This document shows, piece after piece, positions 36,950-45,381 of a stretch of 64,000 nucleotides of DNA. The stretch is from Roseiarcus sp963741405. GTDB taxonomy: Bacteria; Pseudomonadota; Alphaproteobacteria; Rhizobiales; Beijerinckiaceae. Position numbers and translations under genes: made by a program. Positions within the stretch are counted from its first letter, which is position 1, and each line of letters begins with the position of its first letter. The notes under the pieces are model-generated. The model was not told the origin of the DNA, did not search any database, and saw nothing but the letters and a program-made list of their open reading frames with translations. Location of the stretch: assembly GCA_963741405.1 (NCBI GenBank), contig CAVUHX010000038.1:62001-126000 (forward strand), given 5' to 3'.

Positions 36950-38533
36950 GTCGGTCATCGCCGCCGAAGCCTCCGCCAGGCGATCCGCCGCCGCGTCGCC
37001 GTGACTGCTGATCGCGTCGGTCGCGCGCGCGCTGCTCTCGTTGATGCGGTCGACCACGCTGTCCGCGTGGCCGCCGATGGCGTCGACAATCGAGTTCTGG
37101 GAGGCGTTGATGCGGGCGACAAGGTCCTCGCTGCGCGCGTCCATGTTGGCGAGCAGGATGTCGCCCGCCGCCTTGACCCGGCCGTCAACGTCGCCTACGC
37201 GCTCCAGGATATCGTCGGCGGCCCTTTGGCCCGTGTCGGCCAGCCGGGCGGCGAGGCTCTCGCCGATACCGGCAAGTGAAACCGCCAGTTGCGTACCTTC
37301 CGTGACGATGCGCTCGACGGTGGCGGAGCCGGTGCGCCCCAATGCCGTCGTGACTTCCTCGGTGGATGCGCCGAGCGAAGCGGCAATGCGCCGCCCGGTT
37401 TCGCTCATGCGTTCGCTAAGAGCGACGCCGGCGGAATCGAGGTCCTCGGAAATTCCGCTCCGGACGTTGGCGACTGCGTCGCGCACGCGAGCGCCGCTGG
37501 CGACGATCGCCTCCCGTTGGTCAGCCATCTCGGCGATCAGCGACCGGATCTTTCGCTCGTTGTCCGAATAGGACCGCTCGAGCGTCGAAACTTCGGACTT
37601 CACGCGGGTTTCGAGTTCGGCGGCGCGCGCGAGGGCGCGCTCGACGCCGTCGCCCATCGACGTCAGTTCCCGGCGTATCGCCTGGGAGAGAGAGGCCACA
37701 TGGTCCCCGGCGATCGACTCCGGCTCGGCGAGGCGAACCGCGACATGCGAGATCGCCCGGGCCGACTGCCGAAGTTCGGCAAGCCTTCGGGCGAGCGCGG
37801 CGAAGCCGAAAATGAAGAAGATCGGGCCGAGCGCGGCCAGGGCCAACAGCGGAGTTTCGGGACGAAACAGGGTCTGGGCGAGCGGGACCGACGAAACCGT
37901 CGGCCAGACGTTCAGGTACCCGTACAGCGCGCAAATCGCCAGCCAGGCCACCGAGGCGATCACCGCGAGAATGAAGGGAGTCCGGCTCGGCGGCCGCGCG
38001 TTCATCGCTTGCAGAATCGCGCCGACGGACTCGCGGTCGTCATTAGCCGGAGGGCTCGAAGGGAGGGCCGCCTTGGGTTCGCCCTCGTTCGTCGTCGACT
38101 GGGCGAGCGTGCTGGCTCGCAACAGCGGCGTCGGCTCGGTCGGGGTCGCGCTCGGCTTCAGGACCGGCGTGGCCGCGGCCGGCTTGGCGGGCGCGAACGG
38201 CGGAGTCGGGGCCGGCTTGGCAGGCGCGAACGGCGGAGTCGGGGCCGGCTTCCCGCCAGGCGCGCTGGTCAGGAGGTCGTCGTCGGTGAGATTCAGCGCG
38301 CTTTCGATCGCCGACATCGCCGCGGAGATCGGGTCCGTCGCCGAATTCTGCTTTGCCATGATTTCCCGCCTCATTTGATTGGCGTCGATCTCCTGACCGA
38401 TCGACCAACGCGCCAACGCTTTCCTGCCGGCGCGGCTCGAAAGGCCAGCGGAAACGCACCATTAACCACGTCGCAGTCTACCGTCGCCGCTCCGATAAGA
38501 AAACCACGCCGGCCCGAGATCCTTCAAACGTCG

Positions 38534-38549
38534 TTAACGCTTCATTCAC
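38534..38549. promoter_or_regulatory. CtrA-like site between GPR-like and Hpt genes
   Basis: TTAA-cgcttca-TTCAC differs by one base from the alphaproteobacterial CtrA consensus TTAA-N7-TTAAC. A further TTAACCA-type half site is at 38462. It lies about 110 bases before the Hpt start and 175 before the GPR-like start. Confidence 0.35.
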
Positions 38550-38657
38550 CATGTCTTTTCAATATCTTCAGTCGCATGCAGGCCGAATGTCCACGGGCGC
38601 TGCCGTTTGGCGCCCCTGCCGCGGGCCCCGAAGCGTTCGGCCGTCAGCGAGGACCTC

Positions 38658-39086
38658 ATGCTCAAGAATTCCGGGGTGGAGCGCCCCTTAGGGACTGTGC
38701 CGGCCGGGGAATCCCCGGTTGTCGGCGATCACGATCCACCGATCGACCTAGTCCACCTCGCGCGGCAGTGTCAAGGCGACCGGGGCCTCCAGGCGGAACT
38801 GCTCGGCCTGTTCCGGCAGGTGGCGGGCGCCGAGGCCGAGCAATTGTCCGACCCGGGTATGGGAGTCAAGCAGAAGCGGGACGTTGCACATAAACTCCGC
38901 GGCTCGGCGCTGACGATCGGCGCTCGACGGGTCGCCCGCGCGGCTGAGGCGATCGAAGCGCTTGCGGGCTCGTCGGAAGGCGAACCGCGCAGTGGGGGGA
39001 CAACGGCCGCGTCGGTAGCGATCAGGACATTGCAGGCGGCGGTCGCCGAGGCGATCGGTGAGATCGAACGACTTCGGGGCGGATGA
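38658..39086 (+). CDS. Hpt (histidine phosphotransfer) domain protein
   Basis: A 142-residue protein. The central part is a four-helix Hpt domain with the phospho-acceptor His in AHKLRGSALTIGARRVA. The N-terminal 40 residues are a flexible leader; the helices LVHLARQCQGDRGLQAELLGLFRQ and VAIRTLQAAVAEAIGEIERL complete the bundle. GAGGA lies five bases before the ATG at 38658. It would relay phosphate between receiver domains in a phosphorelay. It is divergent from the GPR-like gene and shares its promoter region, which contains a CtrA-like box. A link to cell-cycle or polar-growth control is inference. Confidence 0.82.
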   Translation: MLKNSGVERPLGTVPAGESPVVGDHDPPIDLVHLARQCQGDRGLQAELLGLFRQVAGAEAEQLSDPGMGVKQKRDVAHKLRGSALTIGARRVARAAEAIEALAGSSEGEPRSGGTTAASVAIRTLQAAVAEAIGEIERLRGG

Positions 39087-39187
39087 TCAATATTTAACAC
39101 TGTACATGGTCGTGATATTTGGAAAGAGCGAATTCCTCTCGTTTGATGATCGCGTGGTAATGGCAAGATTGCGCCTCGTCTGGCCGC

Positions 39188-40750
39188 CTATCGCCGTGTC
39201 TCCAAGCGTTCCCGTCTGCGAATAGGAGCTCTCGAATGAGAGTGTGGCGCCGACCGCGCACGAACTCGCGTCAGGTCCGACAGCGCCTCGCCGACCGTCT
39301 CACGCCTTGGACTCATCCTCGTCCGGCGCGCGGGCGGAGGGGCTGAAGCGGTCTTCTCCTCCTTCTCCGCCGGCGGCAAGTCGAGCAGTACGTAACAGAG
39401 GTAATTCTCGAATTCCTCCGGAAAGCGGCTGACCAGCGCCTCGGGGTCTGGGGTCAGCGCGGCGTCTGTGATGAGTCCGAATTGAACATGCCCGGCATAC
39501 GAGCCAATCGACACGCCCATGCCGATATCGCCGCTCTGCGGCACCCACCCCACCCATTGCTTGAGCGTGCTGCCCGCAAGCGTCAGCGATTCGGTGGGCC
39601 CCGGCACATTGGTCATGACCGCGGTCGCGCGGCTGGCCAGGAGGTCGAGCATCTGATCCTGAACCATCTTGGGAACGTAGCCGAGCGCGCCAAACAGCCC
39701 CAGCGTCGTGGAAGGCTCATAGGAGGACTTCAGCGACGCCATCCGCTGGCGCACCGTCATCAACCGCTCGATCGGATGCTCGACGCCGACGGGCAACTCG
39801 ACCGCGAGGAGGCCGAAGCGGTTGCCGAGTTCGGAATCCCCTGGCTCACGCAGGTCGATCGGCACGATCGCGCGGATTTCGACGCCCTCGGTGCTGTCGC
39901 CCTTGTCCGCGAGATAGCGGCGCATTGCGCCGGCGACGCAGGAAAGCAGGATGTCGTTGATCGAGCAGCCGAGCGCCCGGCTGACCGCCTTGACCTCCGT
40001 GAGCTTCAAGGGCTCGCACCAGGCCACCCGTTTCGAACCTTTCGGCTTGCCTTTGAAACGGGTCGCGCTGTCGCTCTTCATGAGGAGCAGATACCCGAGC
40101 TCTCCAGCGACGCCCGCGCCGTCGCGCAAATAGCCCGCGGCCAACAGCGGATGACGGACGAGATCGAGCGCGGCGCCCAGGATCGATGTTGAGGCCTTCG
40201 TCCCAGCGGCGATCGCCGAGACGATCGGCGCCGTCCAGGTCTGCAGCCACCCTTCCTCCTCCGTTGCCGGCTCCTGGCGTCGCCCTTTCTGCGCGGGGCC
40301 GTCGACCAGAGACATGGTGACGCCGATCAGCGCCATGCCGTCGGCGATCGCGTGATGTCCGCGGAAGACCATGGCCGCGCCGCCTTCGTAGTCTTCGACG
40401 ATATGCACGGTCCACAGGGGACGGCTGGGATCGAGGGGCTCCGACGCAAGTTCGCCGACGAAGCGCTCGAGCGCCTGCTTGTCGCCGCGTCCGGGCAGCC
40501 GCAAGCGCCTGATGTGAAGAGCGAGATCGAAATTCTCGTCGTCGCGCCAGAAGACGCCCGCCGGCGTGAATTCGACTCTCTGGCGAAAACGCGGATAGCT
40601 CAACAGCCCTTCGGCGATCTGTTTCTCAACCTTGTCGAGCGCGACCGGACCCTCGAGCAGCCATACCGCCACGATCATCATGAGATTGGCCGGACGATCC
40701 ATACGCAGCCACGTCGTGTCGACCGGCGACATGCGTTCACTGTGGCTCAT
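39188..40750 (-). CDS. Wax ester synthase / diacylglycerol acyltransferase (WS/DGAT)
   Basis: A 520-residue bifunctional acyltransferase that makes wax esters or triacylglycerol from acyl-CoA at the membrane surface. The N-terminal half has the catalytic HHxxxDG motif (H132-H133-A-I-A-D137-G) and the family opening SPVDTTWLRMDRPANLM. The C-terminal half has the conserved NVPGPTESLTLAG and GDIGMGVSIGSYAGHVQFGLITD blocks. Length is usual for the family, with an Arg-rich tail of about 40 residues. GGAGGAAGAA directly precedes the ATG. A FixK-type palindrome lies about 200 bases upstream. The enzyme points to neutral-lipid storage under limited growth. Confidence 0.9.
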   Translation of the reverse strand: MSHSERMSPVDTTWLRMDRPANLMMIVAVWLLEGPVALDKVEKQIAEGLLSYPRFRQRVEFTPAGVFWRDDENFDLALHIRRLRLPGRGDKQALERFVGELASEPLDPSRPLWTVHIVEDYEGGAAMVFRGHHAIADGMALIGVTMSLVDGPAQKGRRQEPATEEEGWLQTWTAPIVSAIAAGTKASTSILGAALDLVRHPLLAAGYLRDGAGVAGELGYLLLMKSDSATRFKGKPKGSKRVAWCEPLKLTEVKAVSRALGCSINDILLSCVAGAMRRYLADKGDSTEGVEIRAIVPIDLREPGDSELGNRFGLLAVELPVGVEHPIERLMTVRQRMASLKSSYEPSTTLGLFGALGYVPKMVQDQMLDLLASRATAVMTNVPGPTESLTLAGSTLKQWVGWVPQSGDIGMGVSIGSYAGHVQFGLITDAALTPDPEALVSRFPEEFENYLCYVLLDLPPAEKEEKTASAPPPARRTRMSPRRETVGEALSDLTRVRARSAPHSHSRAPIRRRERLETRR

Positions 40751-41307
40751 TTCTTCCTCCGAGGCTCAAAAACCGGCCCGCCGCCTTGCAGAACGCCCCC
40801 CAGGAAGATGATCAAGCCCGTGCCCTTGACCTTCAACGAAACCTGATGCTCGGTGAGGCGTCACGGCCGCGCCGCTATCGAAGTTCTGTAGTCGACGTTC
40901 CGCCCCGCTGATTCGGTTTTCACCCAGCATAGGAGCAGATGCGTCCTGCGCTTTGATCCACGTCAATGGGTCAAGGAAAACGGGTAGAAATCTCACTTTT
41001 GGCGCCCCATGGCGTCCTTTCGACCAGTGGGCCAGCGGCCGAACTTGCAGCTTCCTTCCGAAAGACCCCTTTGGGTCGATCCGGCCGGGCGCCCAAACGT
41101 AAGATGCGAAACAAGGGGCGGCTCGATCTTCGGTCCTTCGCCATCGAAGGCCGGCTCAGCGGGCGAAAGATCTCCGAAGGAACGAAAGCGACGCTCTTTC
41201 CGCCCGGCGAGGCTTGCTCTATGCGAGGCTTGCTCTATGAAGACGCCGCAAAGGCCCGGCCCGTTCCGGAGCCTGAACATGACGTTCTGGGGGATACATT
41301 CGGTTCG
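40751..41307. other. Intergenic region between WS/DGAT and ferredoxin genes
   Basis: About 560 bases. It contains the FixK-type box at 40953 and, at 41207-41238, two tandem copies of the 16-mer GCGAGGCTTGCTCTAT. The ferredoxin frame is open back to 40966, but the residues upstream of 41308 are not ferredoxin-like. No other gene is supported. Confidence 0.4.
40953..40966. promoter_or_regulatory. FixK/FNR-type palindrome between WS/DGAT and ferredoxin genes
   Basis: TTGATCCACGTCAA, identical to the site before the HiPIP gene at 9191. It lies 203-216 bases before the WS/DGAT start (leftward) and about 340 before the ferredoxin start (rightward), so either or both could be controlled. Confidence 0.55.
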
Positions 41308-41628
41308 ATGACGAAAGTGACATTTGTCGACACATCCGGAGAAGCGCGCACGGTCGAGGCGCAGGTCGGGTCGACGGTGATGGAGACCGCGCTGCGCAAC
41401 TCCGTTCCCGGGATCGAGGCCGAATGCGGGGGCGCCTGCGCCTGCGCGACCTGTCACGTCTATGTCGCCGAGGAATGGACGGAGAAGACCGGCAAGGCCT
41501 CGCAGATGGAAGAGGACATGCTCGACTTCGCCTTCGAGGTGCGGCCGAACTCGAGGCTGTCCTGTCAGATCAAGGTCAGCGAGGAACTGGACGGCCTCGT
41601 CGTGACCACGCCGGCAAAGCAGGGATAA
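41308..41628 (+). CDS. [2Fe-2S] ferredoxin
   Basis: A 106-residue adrenodoxin-type ferredoxin. The cluster motif C-x5-C-x2-C is C40-GGACA-C46-AT-C49, with the fourth Cys in RLSCQIKV near residue 86. The Asp/Glu-rich segment before it (EEDMLDFAFEV) is the partner-binding face. It carries single electrons to oxygenases, P450s or Fe-S assembly. The stop is eight bases before the start of the ferredoxin-NADP reductase gene, an obvious redox pair. A P450 at 58382 is a possible acceptor, but that is inference. The ATG at 41308 fits the family start; upstream ribosome signals are weak. Confidence 0.9.
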   Translation: MTKVTFVDTSGEARTVEAQVGSTVMETALRNSVPGIEAECGGACACATCHVYVAEEWTEKTGKASQMEEDMLDFAFEVRPNSRLSCQIKVSEELDGLVVTTPAKQG

Positions 41629-41635
41629 AGCGGTC

Positions 41636-42673
41636 ATGAGCGAAGCGATCACCACCGACGTCGCCATCGTCGGGGCGGGGCCTGTCGGCCTGTTTGCCGT
41701 GTTCGAACTCGGCCTTCTCGACATGAAGTGCCATCTTGTCGACATTCTGTCGAAGCCGGGCGGGCAGTGCGCCGAACTCTACCCGGAGAAGCCGATCTAC
41801 GACATTCCCGGCTTTCCGATCATCAACGGCCAGGAGCTGGTCGACAATCTGATGAAGCAGGTCCATCCGTTCGGCCCGAAGTTCCACCTGGGCGAGATGG
41901 TCGAGAGCCTTGAGGTGTTGGGGACCCCGGAGCGGCCGCTGTTCCGGATCGGCACCGACGCCGGCACGGCGATCGAGGCGAAGGCGGTGTTCATCGCCGC
42001 CGGCGGCGGGTCGTTCCAGCCGAAGAAACCGCCGCTCCCCGGCCTTGCCGACTACGAGAACACGAGCGTTTTCTATTCCGTGCGCAAGATGGAGCATTTC
42101 CGCGGCCGCCGCGTGGTCATCGTCGGCGGCGGCGACTCGGCGCTCGACTGGGCGCTCAACCTTCATCCGGTCGCGAGCCGGATCACCATCATCCATCGCC
42201 GCGACGTCTTCCGCGCCGCGCCGCACTCCGTTAACGCGATGCGGGCGCTGGTCGACGCGGGGAAAATGGATTTCGTGCTCGGGCAGGTGACGGCGCTGAA
42301 AGGTGAGAAGGGGCAACTTTCCGCGCTGACCGTGCGCAAGGAGAGCGGCGAGGTCTACGATCACGCCTGCGACGACATGATGCCGTTCTTCGGCCTGACG
42401 ATGAAGCTTGGGCCGGTCGCCGGCTGGGGCCTCAACCTGCACGAGAACCTCGTGCCGACCGACACGGCGAAGTTCGAGACCAACATCCCCGGCATCTTCG
42501 CCGTCGGCGACATCAACGCCTATCCGGGCAAGCTGAAGCTCATCCTGTGCGGCTTCCACGAGGCGGCGCTCGCCGCCCAGCGCGCCCATCATTACGTGTA
42601 CCCGGACAAGAAGCTGACGTTCCAGTACACGACGTCGTCGACCAGCCTGCAGCGCAAGCTCGGGGTGAGCTGA
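41636..42673 (+). CDS. Ferredoxin-NADP reductase, thioredoxin-reductase-like type
   Basis: A 345-residue flavoprotein. The FAD motif is VAIVGAGPVGLFAVFELG, the NADP motif VVIVGGGDSALDWALNL, and the second FAD contact GIFAVGDINAYPGKLKLI. The redox-active Cys pair of thioredoxin reductase is missing, and the C-terminal extension (FQYTTSSTSLQRKLGVS) is that of TrxR-like FNRs of Bacillus YumC and Rhodopseudomonas type. It moves electrons between NADPH and the ferredoxin encoded eight bases upstream. A broken second copy of its 3' end lies at 43462-45118. Confidence 0.92.
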   Translation: MSEAITTDVAIVGAGPVGLFAVFELGLLDMKCHLVDILSKPGGQCAELYPEKPIYDIPGFPIINGQELVDNLMKQVHPFGPKFHLGEMVESLEVLGTPERPLFRIGTDAGTAIEAKAVFIAAGGGSFQPKKPPLPGLADYENTSVFYSVRKMEHFRGRRVVIVGGGDSALDWALNLHPVASRITIIHRRDVFRAAPHSVNAMRALVDAGKMDFVLGQVTALKGEKGQLSALTVRKESGEVYDHACDDMMPFFGLTMKLGPVAGWGLNLHENLVPTDTAKFETNIPGIFAVGDINAYPGKLKLILCGFHEAALAAQRAHHYVYPDKKLTFQYTTSSTSLQRKLGVS

Positions 42674-42772
42674 CCGGCGGCGCCGGCCCGACCGCGCTCA
42701 TCCTCCTCGGCGTCGCGTTCTGGTCGCGGCGACGTAGGAGGCGGCGTGGGAGGACGGCGTTTCGGCGCAGGG

Positions 42773-43144
42773 TCATCGGCTTGGATGGAGCACGGGGCTC
42801 AGGAGCGTGCGGAGACCCGTTGCGACTCTTGCACGGTCTGGCGTCGAAAGTTCTCCGATCCGCGCCGCCAGCCGCTCGTCGAGCGTCGTCGCCTTGCTGA
42901 CCCTGACAACGCAGGCGTGCGTCAGGCCGCCAAGTTGGAGATTGGAAATCGGGACGTCCAGCGGCCATCTTTCGCGGGCGGCGCTCGTGATCATCAGCAC
43001 CCACAAAATGGCGAACGCGTCGGTCGCCGCGGGCGCTGCAATGACGAGCGCAGGCCGCCGCCGCGTCGCGGCCTGGTCGGCAAAGGGAAAATCGACGCGA
43101 ACGATATCCCAGGGAGCGATGGCGCGGTTCGACGCGGCGCTCAT
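42773..43144 (-). CDS. PemK/MazF-type toxin
   Basis: A 123-residue endoribonuclease toxin of the MazF/PemK fold. The typical start is APWDIVRVDFPFADQAATRRRPALVIAAP (beta-strands with the conserved RPALV), followed by VLMITSAARERWPLDVPI and a helical end. It would cleave mRNA when free of its antitoxin. Its ATG overlaps the antitoxin stop (TGATG), giving coupled translation in the standard antitoxin-first order. The pair sits at the edge of the insertion-rich zone, as expected for a mobile toxin-antitoxin module. Confidence 0.85.
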   Translation of the reverse strand: MSAASNRAIAPWDIVRVDFPFADQAATRRRPALVIAAPAATDAFAILWVLMITSAARERWPLDVPISNLQLGGLTHACVVRVSKATTLDERLAARIGELSTPDRARVATGLRTLLSPVLHPSR

Positions 43145-43371
43145 CACAGATCGCCGAAGGCTTCGTCGTCCTCGGGCGTATCCCATTCCCGGAAGATGGC
43201 GAACGGATCCTCGAACGGCGCGCCGTGGCGAGGCTTGGTCGCCTTGCTCAAGACGACATGCCCGTCCGTTATTGCGTAAGCGATTTCGTCGCCTGGTTTG
43301 ATCCCAAGCGCGGTGCGGACCGCCTGCGGAATGGTCGTCTGAGCCTTGCTGGTGAGTTTGCTGGTGATCAT
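43144..43371 (-). CDS. AbrB/MazE-type antitoxin
   Basis: A 75-residue protein. The N-terminal swapped-hairpin DNA-binding domain is clear: SKLTSKAQTTIPQAVRTALGIKPGDEIAYAI. The acidic C-terminus (FREWDTPEDDEAFGDL) should wrap and block the toxin encoded immediately downstream. It likely represses its own promoter with the toxin. A palindrome flanked by direct repeats lies 14-60 bases upstream and is a good operator candidate. Confidence 0.88.
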   Translation of the reverse strand: MITSKLTSKAQTTIPQAVRTALGIKPGDEIAYAITDGHVVLSKATKPRHGAPFEDPFAIFREWDTPEDDEAFGDL

Positions 43372-43384
43372 GCGGGCGCCTTAA

Positions 43385-43431
43385 GCGTCAATCGCCGGTA
43401 AGGAAAATCCTTGCTGGCGTCAAGTCGCCGG
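43385..43431. promoter_or_regulatory. Candidate operator of the toxin-antitoxin pair
   Basis: A 13-base palindrome AAGGAAAATCCTT (43400-43412) is flanked by the near-identical direct repeats GCGTCAATCGCCGG (43385) and GCGTCAAGTCGCCGG (43417). It is 14 bases upstream of the antitoxin start, where autoregulatory sites of MazE-type antitoxins are expected. Confidence 0.45.
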
Positions 43432-43529
43432 CAGCACCAATTCGCCTTTTCGCTGATGACATCGGCCTGACGATGAAGCTTGGGCCGGTCGCCAATCGGG
43501 GCCTCAACCTGCATGAGAACCTCATCCTA

Positions 43530-44772
43530 GTCGCCCGAGTCGCTCAAAATTGGGGGTATAGTCTCTTGAGTTTGACGCGGGCATCGTTGGTGGTGAACTG
43601 CCAATCGGCTTTGGCGTGATGTTTGTTTCGATGGGCCTCCCAAGCGGCGATCTCTTTTGCGAGCGTTGGCTTGTCGGGAATGCGGCGATCGAGGCATTGG
43701 TTGGTCAGGACGGCAAGTTCGGATTCTGCCATGTCGAGCCAGCTTCCGTGTTTGGGCGTATAATGCCACTCGAAACGCTTGGCGAGGCGGCGAGCCTCCT
43801 CTGGCGGGAAGGCCACGTAGAGCGAGGCCGCCGTGTGCGTGCTCAGGTTATCCTGAACCAGGACGATCTGTTTGGCGTCGGGAAAATGGACGTCGGATAG
43901 TTCTTTGAGCACTTGCGCGTAATCGACGGCGGCGTGATGGTCGGTGACCTTGACTTTGCGCCAGCCCTCCAGCGGAGCGAACGTCATGAATATGTTGGCC
44001 ACGCCGTTGCGTTCGTACTCGTAATCGTACCGGATCGGTTGCCCGGGCTTGGCTGGGATCGGCTTGCGCGTCTCTATGACCAACTGTTTCGACGTTTCAT
44101 CGAGACAGACCAAGGGCCGCTCGGGATCACGCGGCTTTTGGTAGGTTTCCAGCACGTCTTCCATCGCTGCGACGAAGGCGGCGTTGGCGTCGGGTGGAAT
44201 CACCCATTGCCGATTGCGGTGCGGTTGGAGAGTGTTTTTTTTAGAGTCCGTCCGATCGTGTTATCGCTCGCTTTCTCGACGATGTTCAGTTCGACGACCT
44301 TCTCTTCGAGCAGCCGCAGGCTCCAACGCGCGAAGCCCTCGGGAGCCGGAGAGCAGGCCAAGGCGATCAACTTGGCCTCGGCCGCGCCGTCGAAAATTCG
44401 GGGACGGGCGGAATTCGGATTGTATTTGCGCAGCAGGGTCGCCTCGAACCCTTCTTCGACCAATTGTCGCCGTGTGCTACCGACGGTGTTGACGCTGGTA
44501 TCCAACGCAGCCGCTATTTCGCGGTCCGTCCAACCTTCTCCCGCCTCCGACGCGTCCGCTTTGAGCAGGATCCTCGCCTTCGTGATCAGTTGCGCCGATC
44601 GCTTGCCTGAGCTGATCAGCGCCTCAAGCCGCTCGCGCTCCTCCGCGCTCAATTTCACAACGTACTTCTTCGCCCCAGTGCTTGTCCCTGCCACGAATCA
44701 TCCCCATCCTCGCCCCGCTGGCGCAGGCACAGGGATTCAGAAATGCCACCAAGTTTCAAGGACGCGAGCGAC
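43530..44772 (-). mobile_element. IS630-family insertion sequence, copy 1
   Basis: About 1,243 bp, bounded by imperfect terminal repeats (gtcgcccgagtcgctcaaaa at the left; the right end reads gtcgctcgcgtccttgaaac in reverse complement). It is flanked by TA at 43528-43529 and 44773-44774, the expected IS630 target duplication. It contains the two-frame transposase. It is inserted in the reductase remnant directly beside a MITE. Confidence 0.8.
43544..44694 (-). CDS. IS630-family transposase in two frames, likely fused by frameshifting
   Basis: The first frame (44694 to 44200, 164 residues) gives the N-terminal HTH domains (LSAEERERLEALISSGKRSAQL, WTDREIAAALDTSVNTVGSTRRQLVEEGF). The second (to 43544) gives the DDE catalytic part: CLDETSKQL, IVLVQDNLSTHTA, WHYTPKHGSWLDMAESEL. 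They overlap at a run of eight A's in the coding strand (44235-44242). A slip there joins TLKK to NTLQPHRNRQW and the catalytic frame. Some IS630 members use such A-runs for programmed frameshifting, so the transposase may be active. A plain frameshift mutation is the alternative. Confidence 0.75.
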
Positions 44773-44774
44773 TA

Positions 44775-44900
44775 GCAGCCTGTCGGACTTAACGATACAC
44801 CCATTGATATCATTGGGTTTTTCGACTTTTCCGAGAAACACAAAACGTAACAATATCAGTATGTTACACGTCGCGAAAAACCTCAAGTCCGACAGGCTGC
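44775..44900. mobile_element. 126-bp MITE-like element with 16-bp perfect terminal repeats
   Basis: The ends GCAGCCTGTCGGACTT and AAGTCCGACAGGCTGC are exact inverted repeats. The element is flanked by TA on both sides (44773-44774 and 44901-44902). It is AT-richer than its surroundings, has an inner near-palindrome (around TTGATATCA) and GTAACA/TGTTAC arms, and codes for nothing. Its ends differ from those of the IS630 copies here, so its parent transposon is elsewhere. Confidence 0.75.
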
Positions 44901-45142
44901 TAGCCGACACGGAAAAGTTCGAGACGAACGTTCCCGGAATCTTCGCCGTCGGCGATGACAACACCCATCCGGGTAAGCTGAAGCTCATCCTGTGCGGCTT
45001 CCACGAGGCGGCGCTCGCCGCCCAGCGCGTCCATCGTTTCGTCTTTCTGGACAAAAGACTGACGTTCCAGTCGACGACGTCGTCGACCAGCCCGGCGGCG
45101 CAAGCTCGGGGTGAGCTGAGCCGGAACGCGTTCGCCCTGTTT

Positions 45143-45381
45143 CTATCGCGCCAACTTCACCCGGCAGCCGACGTCAATCCGCGCCCACGACCTGTCGCAT
45201 GTGAGTGCGACGGCGGCCTGGACGCGCGCCAGCGCGAGGCAGGCGCGATCGCCGAGCGACAGCCAGTATCCCCGCGTCGAGCGACGCAAGGATCCGGCCA
45301 GCCGCGCCTGCTCCCGGTCGAACGGGACCACGGACAGTTGCAAGCCGGCGAGCATCGAGTTCGACCGTCTCTTCGTCGACA
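45143..45381 (-). pseudogene. VapC-type PIN-domain toxin, C-terminal fragment
   Basis: About 77 residues with the end of a PIN domain: VVPFDREQARLAGSLRRSTRGYWLSLGDRACLALA, then ALTCDRSWARIDVGCRVKLAR. The conserved acidic residues of the second half (D in SLGDRACL, D in TCDRSWA) are present. The 5' half is missing, cut exactly at the left end of the insertion sequence at 45382. No matching antitoxin is seen. The missing half is not found on the far side of the insertions. Confidence 0.75.

Larger units (their letters stand above)
30789..38359 (-). pseudogene. Giant growth-pole-ring (GPR/RgsE-like) coiled-coil protein, two frameshifts
   Basis: Three overlapping frames make one protein of about 2,520 residues once two shifts are repaired (about 36440, two bases missing; about 34487, one extra base). 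The summed length is then an exact multiple of three. Order: conserved start MAKQNSATDPISAAMSAIESALNL, a Pro/Ala linker with a repeated APTPPFAPAKP, two membrane helices (FILAVIASVAWLAICALYG and LLALAALGPIFFIFGFAALA), then some 2,000 residues of helical apolipoprotein-like repeats, fourteen of them in a 44-residue register. A conserved C-terminal domain follows (YETLEALTQGIAGLIDNVAAVEMWDRWRRGD to the end). This architecture is that of Agrobacterium GPR and Sinorhizobium RgsE, which form a ring at the growing pole. The start at 38359 has GAGGCGGG upstream. Because the gene is so large and intact otherwise, sequence errors in repeats are a plausible cause of the shifts. Confidence 0.72.
43462..45118 (+). 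pseudogene. Remnant second copy of ferredoxin-NADP reductase 3' end, split by insertions
   Basis: Two pieces match the gene at 41636. 43462-43527 equals its 42401-42460 part (ctgacgatgaagcttgggcc onward). 44903-45118 equals 42460-42673, coding DTEKFETNVPGIFAVGD to the end, including the same final ggggtgagctga. The 5' 760 bases are missing, and one base is inserted near the end (AGCCCGGCGGCG), shifting the frame. Between the two pieces sit an IS630 element and a MITE. The sequence differs enough from the intact copy that it is an old duplicate. Confidence 0.85.

Noticed and set aside
34000..37200. Possible CRISPR array
   Set aside because: The 132-bp units are contiguous, diverged and coding in one frame; there are no short identical repeats with unique spacers and no cas genes.
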